Source of the DNA: Nicotiana tabacum
Taxonomy: Eukaryota; Streptophyta; Magnoliopsida; Solanales; Solanaceae
DNA length: 64,000 nt
Direction of reading: 5' to 3'
Assembly (NCBI RefSeq): GCF_000715075.1
Contig: NC_134088.1
Span: 682,001 to 746,000 of the forward strand
Part shown: in pieces, positions 1 to 9,150 of the stretch
Layout of the letters: each line of letters opens with the position of its first letter
Numbering within the stretch: the stretch's first letter is position 1
The notes under the pieces: generated by a model
Told to the model about the DNA's origin: nothing
The model's input: the letters and a program-made list of their open reading frames with translations, nothing else
Databases searched by the model: none
Program-made: the position numbers and the translations under genes

Positions 1-265
1 CACAATTATGAATTGAACAACCAATGTTGCAATATTGCATAGGAGAAGAAGTATTAGGTGAATCCTGGCATTCTGTTCCACATCTCGATTCATCGCAATT
101 TAATCCACACATTTTATAACATCCTGGATTTTGATAACATGCACGAATACAATCTCTAAAACATTTTTGATTCAATTTACATGATACTTGTGAAGTAGAA
201 ATCAACATTAACATCAAAATTGCCATTAATATTGGAATAATATTTGCCTCAATCTTCTTTGCCAT
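1..265 (-). CDS. thionin-like secreted cysteine-rich protein (5' part, runs off left edge)
   Basis: The minus strand from the ATG at 265-263 reads 88 codons without a stop and leaves the window at base 1. Residues 1-28 are a signal peptide: MAKK start, hydrophobic core ILMAILMLMLIS, probable cleavage after QVSC or just before it. The mature part is rich in cysteine, with a CFRDCIRACYQNPGCYKMCG core followed by C...C...C and YCNIGC. This spacing is what I know from plant thionin-like proteins, small secreted peptides of the cell wall or apoplast thought to act in defence or reproduction. The start is supported by a TATA box about 60 bp upstream and by homology of both the start and the upstream DNA with the copy at 24149-24447. 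By comparison with that copy, the coding exon should continue about 20 codons past the edge. Alternative: another secreted cysteine-rich peptide family. Activity is inferred, not shown. Confidence 0.75.
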   Translation of the reverse strand, partial: MAKKIEANIIPILMAILMLMLISTSQVSCKLNQKCFRDCIRACYQNPGCYKMCGLNCDESRCGTECQDSPNTSSPMQYCNIGCSIHNC

Positions 266-325
266 ATTTTTGACTAAATTGTTTGTTCTCAGTTTATTAT
301 TTTGGAGTTTGATCTGATGGTGCTA

Positions 326-333
326 CTTATATA
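326..333 (-). promoter_or_regulatory. TATA box of the thionin-like gene
   Basis: The minus strand reads TATATAAG about 60 bp upstream of the ATG. The interval between it and the ATG is conserved with the paralogue at 24447 (shared block TGTTTGTTCTCAGTTTA on the plus strand), so it is probably the real 5' UTR and core promoter. Confidence 0.5.
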
Positions 334-558
334 TTGAATAGATTAGTGATATTGCCAGAGTAATTTTTCTTTGCCATAATTAATATGTGAATTATCTATA
401 TTTTCTGCATCAGCACTATAGTTGACTTATGTGTAACAGAAAATCTATGCTATATTAAATGTAGCAAGACTCACATGATCAGATTTGCTTGCAAAGGAGA
501 AGTTTCTTTAGAATCAATTTTCATGTTATGTTATAATATATGTTCTATATAACAACAT

Positions 559-1389
559 TGTTAATAATCTGTATTGCTGTAAATAAATAAAACAGTAATC
601 TTTCTGAAAACAGAAACAGAAAGATAGTAAAAATTCTGAAAACAGTATTTGAACTTCAAAATATATTTTGAAACGTTATAGGAACAAATTGAGCCCACTG
701 AATACACAGTGTGTCCTTAAAGAAATTATTCCCCTCAACTATCTCAGGTTCTGGAATATATCCTCCCAGGATAGAACGATTTAACTCACCTGAGTGTTGG
801 TACCAAAAACGCCGATGAACAACGAACTACTCGAAGGCTGTAAAACACACTGGATTTTTTTGTGCAAAAGAAGAAGAAGATTATCAGAAAATTTCGTAAG
901 TCAATATTCTGGGAGTTGAAGGTATATTTATAGCCAATTTGGTACTGTTTCTGTCCAACAGGTGTGACACTGTTTCAGAACAGTCATAGTTGTTGAAAAT
1001 ATTGCGGGAAATGTAAAATGGATTTAAAATAATCCGGAAAAGAAAACTGGGCCAAACCGGATCGGGTAGCGGGTCATGGGTTATTTCGGATTGAATTTTC
1101 GTTAATTAATTTAATTAATTAATTAAATATTTGAAAAGAATTTTGTCCAAAAAGATTAATCAATCAATCTTTGACCAAAGCCGAAGCCGAACGACGCGAC
1201 GGCGCAAGGCTTGCCTTCTTCTTAGCACTTTAAGAGCTAAAAGATGAGCTTCTCTATATATACACAAAGATTTTCTTTCCTTCTACCAATGAGGGACAAA
1301 GTGCATTAGTGAAATGAACTCATTCAAAAGTTCACTTCCCTCCATTTTCCATTCACACTTCTTTTGTTATTAAAAAACAAAATCCAACA
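559..1389 (-). mobile_element. solo LTR, copia-type, minus orientation
   Basis: An 831-bp segment bounded by TGTTAA...CCAACA and flanked by perfect 5-bp target duplications AACAT (554-558 and 1390-1394). There is no second LTR or internal region, so it is a solo LTR left by LTR-LTR recombination. Read on the minus strand it starts TGTTGG and ends TTAACA. It has a TATA box TATAAATATA near 922-934 and, downstream, the block CTCAGGTGAGTTAAATCG, which resembles the R/U5 region of Solanaceae copia elements. It sits about 290 bp upstream of the thionin-like ATG and points toward that gene, so it could contribute promoter activity. Confidence 0.8.
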
Positions 1390-1394
1390 AACAT

Positions 1395-2156
1395 TTCGCT
1401 ATAACAATCAAAAAAATCTGAAACAAACAAAGCTATTTTAGGGATGTTTGACTCTACATTAAAAAGAAGAAGATTACATCAAATTAATGGGGTCTTATTA
1501 ATAGTTCTAGGAAATGGAAAAATTAATTAATTTTATCACTACCAGAAGTAGCTAATAGCTATTGTGTGAAGCTTGCCTAATTAATTAGCAAAGGTGGTCA
1601 AAGGCTGATAAATTAAATGTAAAAAAATGCCTAGTGTTATCTTGAAAAGGTTCCAAATAATATGTGGATTCACAAAACATTACATGTTTAATATCTTGTA
1701 AAAAAGACCTCTTAATTATAGATTTAACTTAAGGGAAAATATAAAAGACATATTAAGAAAATAAATAGGATGTGATGTCCGAAGTGAATAATTTGAACCC
1801 GGTGTATAAACTAAACAAATATCTTAACTCTAAGAAAATCATAAGTCAAAAATTGGAGTTAATTAAGCTTGATTATGACATATTGCTATAGTTAAAACTG
1901 AGTAACAAACGCGTGATAGTTAAAACAAAAAAAAGAAGAAAAAAAGAAACATTGATATAGATTTTATAGTTTATATTTTAGTGTTTGGAATTTATCTTTT
2001 TATATTTATTATGAATGTTATGTGATGCTTGTATGATCGGTATAGGAGTATACAAGTTAAGTAAGTAAGAAGTTAATTTTTTTATATTTATATATATTAC
2101 TTCATGTACGTGCGGCATGCATAATAATCGACAATTTTAAGCAAAAAAACTTTATA
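1395..2156. other. AT-rich intergenic DNA, nothing recognised
   Basis: No ORF, RNA gene or repeat boundary could be supported. The stretch holds poly-A/T runs and TTAATTAA-type motifs only. Confidence 0.5.
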
Positions 2157-2164
2157 GTAAAAAG

Positions 2165-3115
2165 TAGGGGTGTACATAGGCGGGTTAGTTTGGATTTTAC
2201 AATTACCAAACCAAACAAATTGTGTCGGGTTATTAAATATAAAGACCAAACCAAGCCAATAAAACTCGGATTTTTCAATCTCAGTTTTTCTTGGGTTTTC
2301 GGATTTTTTGGGTTTTTTTCCCGGTAAAATCTTCGTAGAACAAAACATATAATGTATGCTCAAAATATTTCTTTAATCCTAGTAAGATACAATTATATAA
2401 AGTATTTTTCAAGAAAATAATACAAAATATGAGATGTGTCATGGCATTATCCTAAAATATTCAACAATAAAGACAATAAAATTATGTAATATAAATATTG
2501 CTAATTAAAAAGCCATAATAAAAATAAACATAATCTAAAAGTACTAAGTCATGCTAAAATAAATAGAATAATAAGGGAGTATTAATTATATGACTAAACG
2601 CTAAAACAAAAATGAAAATAGGTTATGCGTTTTTATCTAAATTATTGCAAAACAAAAAATAGATATTCAATACATTCTCGTTCGTAATATTGAATTGAAT
2701 GTCTTTTGTTAGTATTAATATTGATTTGATTTTGGTTTGGACTTTTGTTAGCATTATTTAATTTACTAATATTAATGGCTATAAAACTTATTGGAGCATT
2801 CAAAAGTTATAAGTCCAACCTTGAAATAATACTTTAAAAGATAAAATTATGATTTTTTTAAAGAAATATTTATAAATTACATCACAATAAGTATATTTAT
2901 ATATTAAATATATCTAAAATTTCTATATATGTAATGTCGGGTTGGTTTGGTTTCGGTTTGACTTTCTTTAGTTAAAACCAAACCAAACCAATTACGGTCG
3001 GATTTTTTTTTTCCAACACCAAACCAAATCAAATCAAACCATAGTCATTTTTTTTTCTCGGTTTGACTCAAATTATCGGGTTGGTGCGGTTTGTCGGTTT
3101 TCTTTGTACACCCTG
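2165..3115. mobile_element. non-autonomous hAT element (951 bp)
   Basis: The ends are TAGGGGTGTACA and TGTACACCCTG, short inverted repeats of the CAGGG-type used by hAT transposons. They are flanked by identical 8-bp target duplications GTAAAAAG (2157-2164 and 3116-3123), the size made by hAT transposases. Subterminal regions are full of CGGTTTGGTTTGG-like motifs in opposite orientation at the two ends, possible transposase-binding repeats. The middle is AT-rich and encodes nothing credible. The element would depend on a transposase in trans. Confidence 0.85.
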
Positions 3116-3123
3116 GTAAAAAG

Positions 3124-3416
3124 AATGATACATATCATGTGTTTATTAATCGGTCACAACTCGGGGCGTCGTACCAGTACCCCTCTAACTTTATTTCTAC
3201 TATTTGTTACATGGACTAAACTAGTATTTAGTGATACTGTAAATATTTTTTATGTGATTGTATCTTAATTTGTTATTCGCTTGTGCACATGTAACCTACT
3301 TATTTTTAGATAACTAATCTCACTTTTTACATACAGTTTATATATAATCACTTGATAGTACTGTTAAAATTCTTCTACACGGTTAATGTGCAAAAAGTTA
3401 TACTGAAGCTATTGCA
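3124..3416. other. AT-rich intergenic DNA, nothing recognised
   Basis: No coding or repeat feature could be supported between the hAT element and the duplicated leader that follows. Confidence 0.4.
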
Positions 3417-3461
3417 TTTTAACATAGCAAGAGATCATAATTGTTTCATACTTCTTTTTTT

Positions 3462-3503
3462 GGAGGGGGTGGGGGGGGGGGGGTGGGGGGAGGGGGAGGG
3501 GAG
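3462..3503 (+). repeat. poly-G tract, G-quadruplex candidate
   Basis: About 42 bases almost all G, broken only by single A or T, giving more than four runs of at least four G. In unit B of the duplication the same spot is the short TTTTTTGGG followed by A's, so the G tract expanded in unit A. Confidence 0.8.
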
Positions 3504-3506
3504 AAC

Positions 3507-4073
3507 TGTTTAACCAAAAAATGAATTTTGAGTCAAAGCTAGAATTTAGAAGAACACGGGTTATGATAATCAAAAGAATGTATAAAATGAAGTAATTTAG
3601 GTAGCAAGAGAATAATCAAGAGAAAAACAAGTAAACCCAAGTCTATTCCAATAGTGTTTTCGTGTCCTTACAATTGATCTGATATCTCCCTTTTATAGAT
3701 ATCTTAGAGATATACGTTTTGCCTAAATCATAACGAAGCTATTATGAGTAATTAAAGACATTGAATGCTACGTTACATAATCATTACATTCAATGCAAAT
3801 TCTCTAACGTATTCCACATTTAATGCCTATTAAATGTCGTATCTGCATTATTTTCTATTGTCATGTTCATTCCTTTTGATTCTCGGACATAAATGACTTA
3901 GATAGGTACGAACGCTGAGTTATTTGAATAATTGCCCGTGCCTCTTCCTCTGCCATTTGCTCGTATCTGTTGCCACTCGTGCCTCTTGTCTAGTTGTAAT
4001 TCTTTGACCATTTAACCAGTCTAAGTGTCTCGACACGTCACCTTTACATTTAAATACAATTTTTCTCAATACA
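3507..4073 (-). mobile_element. solo LTR (567 bp), minus orientation
   Basis: The minus strand begins TGTATTGAG and ends GGTTAAACA. The 5-bp target duplications are perfect: AGAAC at 3502-3506 and 4074-4078. A TATA box (TATAAAAGGG on the minus strand, 3688-3697) precedes the probable transcript start. There is no internal domain, so this is an LTR-LTR recombination product. Superfamily (copia or gypsy) cannot be decided from the LTR alone. Confidence 0.75.
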
Positions 4074-4242
4074 AGAACAAACAAGAAGAAGCAAATTTCA
4101 AGAAATAAGGTTACATTAAATTTGTTATGGCAAGTTTAACATAGCAAGAATTCATATTGTTTCAGTTTTTTGGGAAAAAAAAACAAAAAACAAGAAGAAG
4201 CAAATTCAGTAATTCAAGAAATGAACTTACAATAAATTTATT

Positions 4243-4407
4243 ATGGCAAAGCTTTTGAATATTTTTGGTGGCAATGTTCTTCACAACGTTCTTTGTGTAA
4301 CCAGCATTTTTGGTGCCATTGTCCTAGTTAGTGGTTCGGCAGAATTTAGTACCTTTGACTCATACCCTATATTTATGTTAAAAAATTTATTTAATATATG
4401 TAAATAA
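4243..4407 (+). pseudogene. truncated ORF with signal-peptide-like N-terminus, running into a SINE remnant
   Basis: The ORF starts MAKLLNIFGGNVLHNVLCV and continues SIFGAIVLVSGSA, a hydrophobic stretch that fits a signal peptide or membrane segment of about 30 residues. From about residue 30 the DNA turns into a Solanaceae SINE-like repeat, and the last 24 codons belong to that repeat. The upstream leader is duplicated (3417-4252). I do not recognise the family. Best reading: first exon remnant of a small secreted-protein gene cut off by a SINE. It could also be chance coding. Confidence 0.35.
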
Positions 4408-4480
4408 TCTGTTCAGAGTCCGGTAAACAAAAAGAATTGTGAATCAATAAACTTAAAATCACGTTTATATCCCAATGAAC
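4328..4480 (+). mobile_element. degenerate SolS-type SINE remnant
   Basis: GTGGTTCGGCAGAATTTAG, followed by a TTAAAAAATTTATTTAATAT block and an ATAAACTTAAAAT tail, matches the order of blocks in a common Solanaceae SINE-like repeat that I recall (RGTTCGGCMGAACCC box-B-like segment, AT-rich middle, CATAAACTT tail). Ends and target duplications are not clear. Recognition is from memory. Confidence 0.4.
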
Positions 4481-5004
4481 CCTTTGGACTAATGCCCTTC
4501 CAATGCCTTTTCACAAGGGAAACAAGAGATTTAAAGAATTATTCCCTCTGTCAAAAGGATTCAACTTTTCAGATTTCGAGTATTAAGTAAGAGTTTTAAA
4601 CTTTTATATGTACCAAGAAAGATAACTAGCCAACTCTTTGATTTATGAAATTAGTAACCTAATAATAAGTTAATTTACACTAAATATGTTTTCAAATGTC
4701 ACTAGAAAATGGTATACAACGAAACTGTACAAGATGGTATAGCGTTGATAAAAATAAGATGGACATAAGATAATTAAAAAATTCATTACAAAAAAGATCA
4801 AAAATTACCAATGATCAAATTCTGTAGTTAAACAACAAAATTTGTCGCTAATTAGGGCTAACGACAGATTATCAAAATATTCAGTTAGCTACGAACAATT
4901 TAGCAACAGATTAGTGACGAAATTCATAGCTAATTTAAGTTTTTTAGTAGAGCTTAAGCCACATTTACTAAGAGAAAAGAACCAAATATCCCACATTTAC
5001 TTTG
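4481..5004. other. AT-rich DNA with a short GCTAATTAGCGAC-type repeat remnant
   Basis: Positions 4840-4965 contain repeated variants of GTCGCTAATTAGGGC, GCTAACGACAGATTA and GCAACAGATTAGTGACG. These are variants of the TTAGCGACGAATT motif found in subterminal repeats of plant DNA transposons, possibly CACTA. No ends are visible. The rest shows nothing. Confidence 0.3.
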
Positions 5005-5022
5005 GGTCATCACTTGTTTTAG

Positions 5023-5413
5023 AAACAAATTCAGTGTTTCGAGGCCTAAAAAATTCCCTTTTACCTCACCTTGATTTGCGTACGTGGTCCGGACCTATAT
5101 CCGGAAAGCCCTTTATGTGAAAAAAATGAGAAATAGAAATTCCTAGAGTTAAAATTTTGATTTTTGGTTGACTTTGGTCAACAATTTGAGCAAACGGACC
5201 CGGATCCGTGTTCCATTTTAGAAACAAATTCAGTGTTCCGAGGCCTAAAAACCTCCCTTTTACCTCACCTTGATTTGCGTGCGTGGTCCGGACCTATATC
5301 CGGAAAGCCCTCTATGTGAAAAAAATGAGAAATAGAAATTCCTAGAGTTAAAAATATGATTTTTGGTTGACTTTGGTGAACATTTTGAGCAAACGGACCC
5401 GGATCCGTGTTCC
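5023..5413 (+). repeat. 199-bp tandem duplication private to the G1 5' LTR
   Basis: Two copies, starting GAAACAAATTCAGTGTT at 5023 and 5221, each run to CGGATCCGTGTTCC. The other G1 LTR has the segment once (from about 20091), so the duplication arose after insertion in this copy or in only one LTR. Confidence 0.85.
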
Positions 5414-7392
5414 GACGATCCCGGGAGGTGCATAGTAAAATATGGGACTTAGGCATTTGCCCGGAGATGAATTTCAAGGTCCCAAGCCTTAGAAATTAAT
5501 TTTTGAAAGAAATTGTTTTACTGAATTATCTAAGAAATGAAGAAAAGAATTAATATTTGAAACCATTCGTATCGGGCTCGTATTTTGGTTCCGGAGCCCG
5601 GTACAAACTTGTTATAGTATTTGAAAGATAACTGTGAAATTTGGTGCAAAACGAAGTTTATTTGATGTGAGTTGGACTTCCGGTTGAAGAGTTATGAACT
5701 TTGAGAGTTCTTGATGAAAATGTTGAGTTTTGAGGTTTAATTCATGATTTTACATGTTATTTTGATGATATGATCTCACGAGTAGGTCCATATGATGTCT
5801 TTGAGTTAGTATGCACACTTGGTTTGCAGTTCCGAGGGCTCGGGTGAGTTTCGGGTAGGTTCCGGGATGTCTTAGGCTTAAAATATAGATGTTGCAGGTT
5901 CAGAGAAGTGCAAATCTCTGAACCCGCCAGTGCTGACCGCATTGGTTTTAGTGCTATCCACGGTGGGGGCTGTGCGGTCCGCACAGGTTCACTGGTCCGA
6001 CTTCGGATGCAAACATGAAAGTTATAGCCCTTTATGTCTAGTTTCCAGAAAGGTAAAGCAATCACAATTTGGACATCTCTAGAGAAAGGTATGGCCAAAA
6101 TACTAAAGCATGTCACTGCAGTCCACATGGAGAGCTGTGCGGCCGCACTCGATTTTGTGCGGTCCGCACAAGAGGTTTGAGAGGAGTATATTTAAACAGA
6201 TTTTCAGTTATTTTTTATTTTTCAAAACCCTAAAAACATAAGAGGCGATTTTTCAAACAACCTTTCTTCTCCAAAACATTAATAAGTGATTTTTAACTCA
6301 TTTTCTTTACTCCTTTACTTCTTTTTACAAGATTTCATCCTATAATCTAGGGTTTTCATAGTGGAATTGGAAATTTTGGGTAAAACCTAAGAATATTGAA
6401 TTTTGGGGATTTAGACCTCAAATTGAGGTCGGATTTCAAAACTGATTATATATCCGGGGTCGGGAGTGAATGAGTAATCGAGTTTCGGTCCGAATTCGGG
6501 TTTGGACCAAGCAGGCCCTGGGTCGATTTTTGACTTTTTGGGAAAAAAACATTAGAAAACTTATTTCCAAGCATTAGAATTGATTCATTAAGCATTTATT
6601 AATATAATTAAGTAACTTGTGGCTAGATATGAGCTAGTTGGTGGTGGAATCAAGAGGTAAAGCGATAGTTGAGGCTTGAATTGTGTTCGTGACATCGAGG
6701 TAAGTGTTTGGTCTAACCTTAGCTTGAGGGATTAGGAGTTGTGTCCTATTTTCTACATGTTATTTGTTGAGTACGACGTATAGGTATGGTGACGAGTATC
6801 TATACGTTGGTGTCAAGCATGACCGTGAGTCTTATGCTATGATTAATGTGACTCCATTTGTATTGTTCATGCCTTTTGTGATGTTTTCTATTGTTGACCA
6901 AGGCTTGTGGAAGTAATATTGGTACTTGAATATTGAAGAGCGTTGGCTCAAGTTATAAAATGAATTGTGGAAGTATAATTGACAATTGAACCTTATAGAG
7001 CATTGACTCAAGTTGTGAAGTGAGTAGTGAAGTAAATGTGAAAAGAAAAAGAGAAGAGGATTTTTGATATTGTTCCTTCGCCGGGATTCAATTGTTGTAC
7101 TGTTGTTCCCTTGTCGGGATTTTATAGTGATTTTATTTATTTCCTTGCCCTTTTTTCTTGTGATTATTATTTTGGTAAGAGAGTGTTAAAGCAGAAGGGT
7201 GATTCCTTGCACTTGTCCCTGATTTTCCTGAATCTTAATGATAATTGAGTTATGTTGTCCTTTACGTTTATATATGGATTTTTTGTTGTTACTTGATTTT
7301 ATTATGATGTTATTGATTTTTTTGCCGGGATATTGTTGTTCCCTTATTGTTCCCTTGTCGGGGCTCCTTTGTGATTGGGGTTGAATTGTATA

Positions 7393-7697
7393 TTTGGATC
7401 GAGTTGCATGCCGCAAAAATATTATATTTGGATCGGAATGCACGCCACAACAATATTATATTTGGATTGGGTTGCACGCCGCAACAATATTATTATTGGA
7501 TTGGATTGCACACCGCAACAACAATATAATTGGATCAGGTTGCATGCCGCAATAACAATATAATTGGATCGGGTTGCATGCTGCAACAACAATATAATTG
7601 GATCGGGTTGTATGCCGCAACAGTGATCGATGATATGGATCGGGTTGCACGCCGCAACAATATTTTTATGATTTGGATCGGGTTGCACCTCGCAATG
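7393..7697 (+). repeat. minisatellite of nine hairpin units in the G1 5' LTR
   Basis: Units of about 28-40 bp are built on TTGGATCGGGTTGCACGCCG followed by CAACAATATA. The core GTTGCACGCCGCAAC is an inverted repeat (GTTGC/GCAAC, 5-base loop). Nine units are visible here and nine in the other LTR (22293-22597). Translated frames give a repeated IWIGLHAATI-like peptide, which is a by-product. Confidence 0.85.
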
Positions 7698-8434
7698 GTA
7701 GATAATAAAAAGTGTTTATTGGTTGGTTACGATTTCCTTAATTTTTTGCTGTGAATTCTAAATTGTCTTTATGCTTTTCTCTCGAATTACTTTTGATAAA
7801 TGATATTCCCCCGCAGCATGCCCCCCTCCCATCTTGAATTGTTTATTTTTTGTTTTATTTTCCATTGTATATAATGTAACTGCACATGTTTAGTTGGTAG
7901 TCTGGTCCTATCCTCGTCACTACTTTGTCGGGGTTAGGCTAGGCACTTACCAGCACATGGGGTCGGTTGTGCTGATACTACACTCTGCACTCTTTTGTGC
8001 AGATCCCAGTGCTGTAGACTTCAGACCGCAGTGAGATTGCTGTTTCTTGTTCATCAGCTGACCTGAGGTGGTCCTGCAGGTGTCTGCAGGACTTGGCGTC
8101 TCCTCCTATCTATTATTCCCGTTTCTTCTGCATTCCCAGAGACAATTTTGTATTATTTCTTTTAGACCTTTAATTGTAGTATTCTTAGACAGTCTGTGAA
8201 GTTGTGACGCTAGTCTTGGGTAGATTTGTTATGAAATGGTATTAGCAGTGTTATTAAAACTTGAAATTAAATCTTCCGCTTATTAAGTTTTGTTGATTAT
8301 TAACTGTTAGTTCTTAATTGTTAACGAATTTGGAATGGAAACAAGGTAAATAATTCAGTTGGTTGGCTTGCCTAGATTTCACTAGTAGGCACTATCACGA
8401 CTCCCGAGGGTGGATAAACCGGGTCGTGACAAGT

Positions 8435-8452
8435 TGGTATCAGAGCTCTAGG
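8435..8452 (+). other. primer binding site of G1 (initiator tRNA-Met)
   Basis: TGGTATCAGAGCTCTAGG, three bases after the LTR end; its first 12 bases match the plant initiator tRNA-Met 3' end used by most gypsy and copia elements. Confidence 0.9.
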
Positions 8453-8560
8453 TTACATAGGTCTCACAATTCACAGACCAGCTTAGTAGAGTCTGAGAGA
8501 TCGGTACAGAGACGTCTGTATTTATCCCCAGAGGCTACAAAGTTAGGAAAAGTTTCACTT
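8453..8560 (+). other. G1 leader with conserved blocks shared with LARD elements
   Basis: After the PBS come TTAGTAGAGTCT (about 8483-8494), GATCGGTACAGAGACGTC, and CCCAGAGGCTACAAAGTTAG (about 8528-8547). The same blocks, in the same order and spacing, lie next to the PBS of G3 and of LARD-B1/B2, and in part in LARD-A. The position fits an RNA packaging or dimerisation region; that role is inferred. Confidence 0.6.
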
Positions 8561-8631
8561 CTATTCTTCTCTGTCGTGCGATTTTGTTCTCTCAATGCTA
8601 AATTGAAACCTCTACTTTTGTCCATTCGCTA

Positions 8632-9150
8632 ATGGCGAGGTCACGTACCGCTTCTTCAGCCGAGTAGTAGCACAAGCCGGTGATTGAGCAGCTATGTCTG
8701 CCGATACTTTGTGGAGATTGGACAAGTTCACCAAGATCTTCACTACTAACTTCAGTGGTGCATCCTCCGAGGATCCCCAGGATTATCTAGACAGTTGTCA
8801 TGAGGTTTTCAGGAATATGGGGATAGTGGAGACCAATGTGGTCGACTTTGCTCCTTTTCGCTTGTCTGGATCCGCCAATACTTATTGGAGAGATTATTGT
8901 TTGGCTAGACCAGTTGAGTCACCAACTTTGACTTGGGATCAGTTTTCTCAGCTATTTATGGAGAATTGTTTTCCTGTCACTCAGAGAGAGATCTATCCGA
9001 GGCAGTTTGAACGCCTCCAATAGAGTTTTATGACTGTTACTAAGTACGAGACCATGTTTAATGATTTGACCCGTCATGCTCTTCTTATACTTCCCACTGA
9101 GAGAGAGAAGTGGGAAGGTTCAATGAGGGACTCATTCAGCCCGCTAGAGG
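8632..9150 (+). pseudogene. gag: G1 gag (broken, large internal deletion)
   Basis: The first ATG (8632) gives MARSRTASSAE and then two adjacent in-frame TAG codons. A second ATG at 8694 opens the recognisable plant chromovirus Gag: MSADTLWRLDKFTK, SSEDPQDYLDSCHEVFRNMG, WRDYCLARP and FPVTQREIYPRQFERLQ. A TAG at 9021-9023 replaces a CAG. The frame continues as MTVTKYETMF until one base is missing near 9108-9110 (REK to GRF), shifting the frame. The rest of Gag, including the CCHC zinc knuckle, is deleted. The text jumps from RFNEGLIQPA to a glycine-arginine repeat (GGGRGIRGGGRGARGGG) and directly into protease. Gag packages the element RNA; this copy cannot. Confidence 0.85.

Larger units (their letters stand above)
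3417..4252 (+). repeat. imperfect tandem duplication of a gene leader, split by a solo LTR
   Basis: Unit A is 3417-3506 plus about 4074-4133; unit B is about 4134-4252. Both units contain AACATAGCAAGA, then ATTGTTTCA, a T-rich run, AACAAGAAGAAGCAAATT, TTCAAGAAAT, and end in a start-like ATGGCAA. Unit A has an expanded G tract and was split by the solo LTR at 3507-4073. Its ATG reads only a few codons (MASLT then stop). Unit B leads into the signal-peptide-like ORF at 4243. This looks like duplication of a 5' UTR plus start codon. Confidence 0.6.
5005..8431 (+). mobile_element. G1 chromovirus 5' LTR
   Basis: Homologous over its length to the LTR at 20051-23330 and ends in the same GGGTCGTGACA directly before a tRNA-Met PBS. 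The expected start TGTGATGACCCAAAAGG is missing: homology begins at GGTCATCACTTG near 5007, so the first 15-20 bases were lost or replaced, and no target duplication is recognisable. Inside are a 199-bp tandem duplication (5023-5413), palindromic GTGCGGTCCGCAC and GTGCGGCCGCAC modules (5970-6170), a nine-unit hairpin array (7393-7697) and the conserved block GGGGTCGGTTGT with GATACTACACT near 7956-7985. Apparent ORFs inside it are chance frames over repeats. Confidence 0.85.

Noticed and set aside
7186..7754. Overlapping ORFs on both strands with repeated IWIGLHAATI- or QPDPI-like peptides
   Set aside because: They are translations of the GTTGC hairpin minisatellite in the G1 LTR. All frames stay open because the unit has few stop codons. 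The copy at 22062-22655 is the same.
8363..8632. 89-codon ORF spanning the G1 LTR end and PBS
   Set aside because: It crosses the LTR/PBS boundary and matches non-coding leader sequence that recurs at 23325-23531. It has no Gag similarity.
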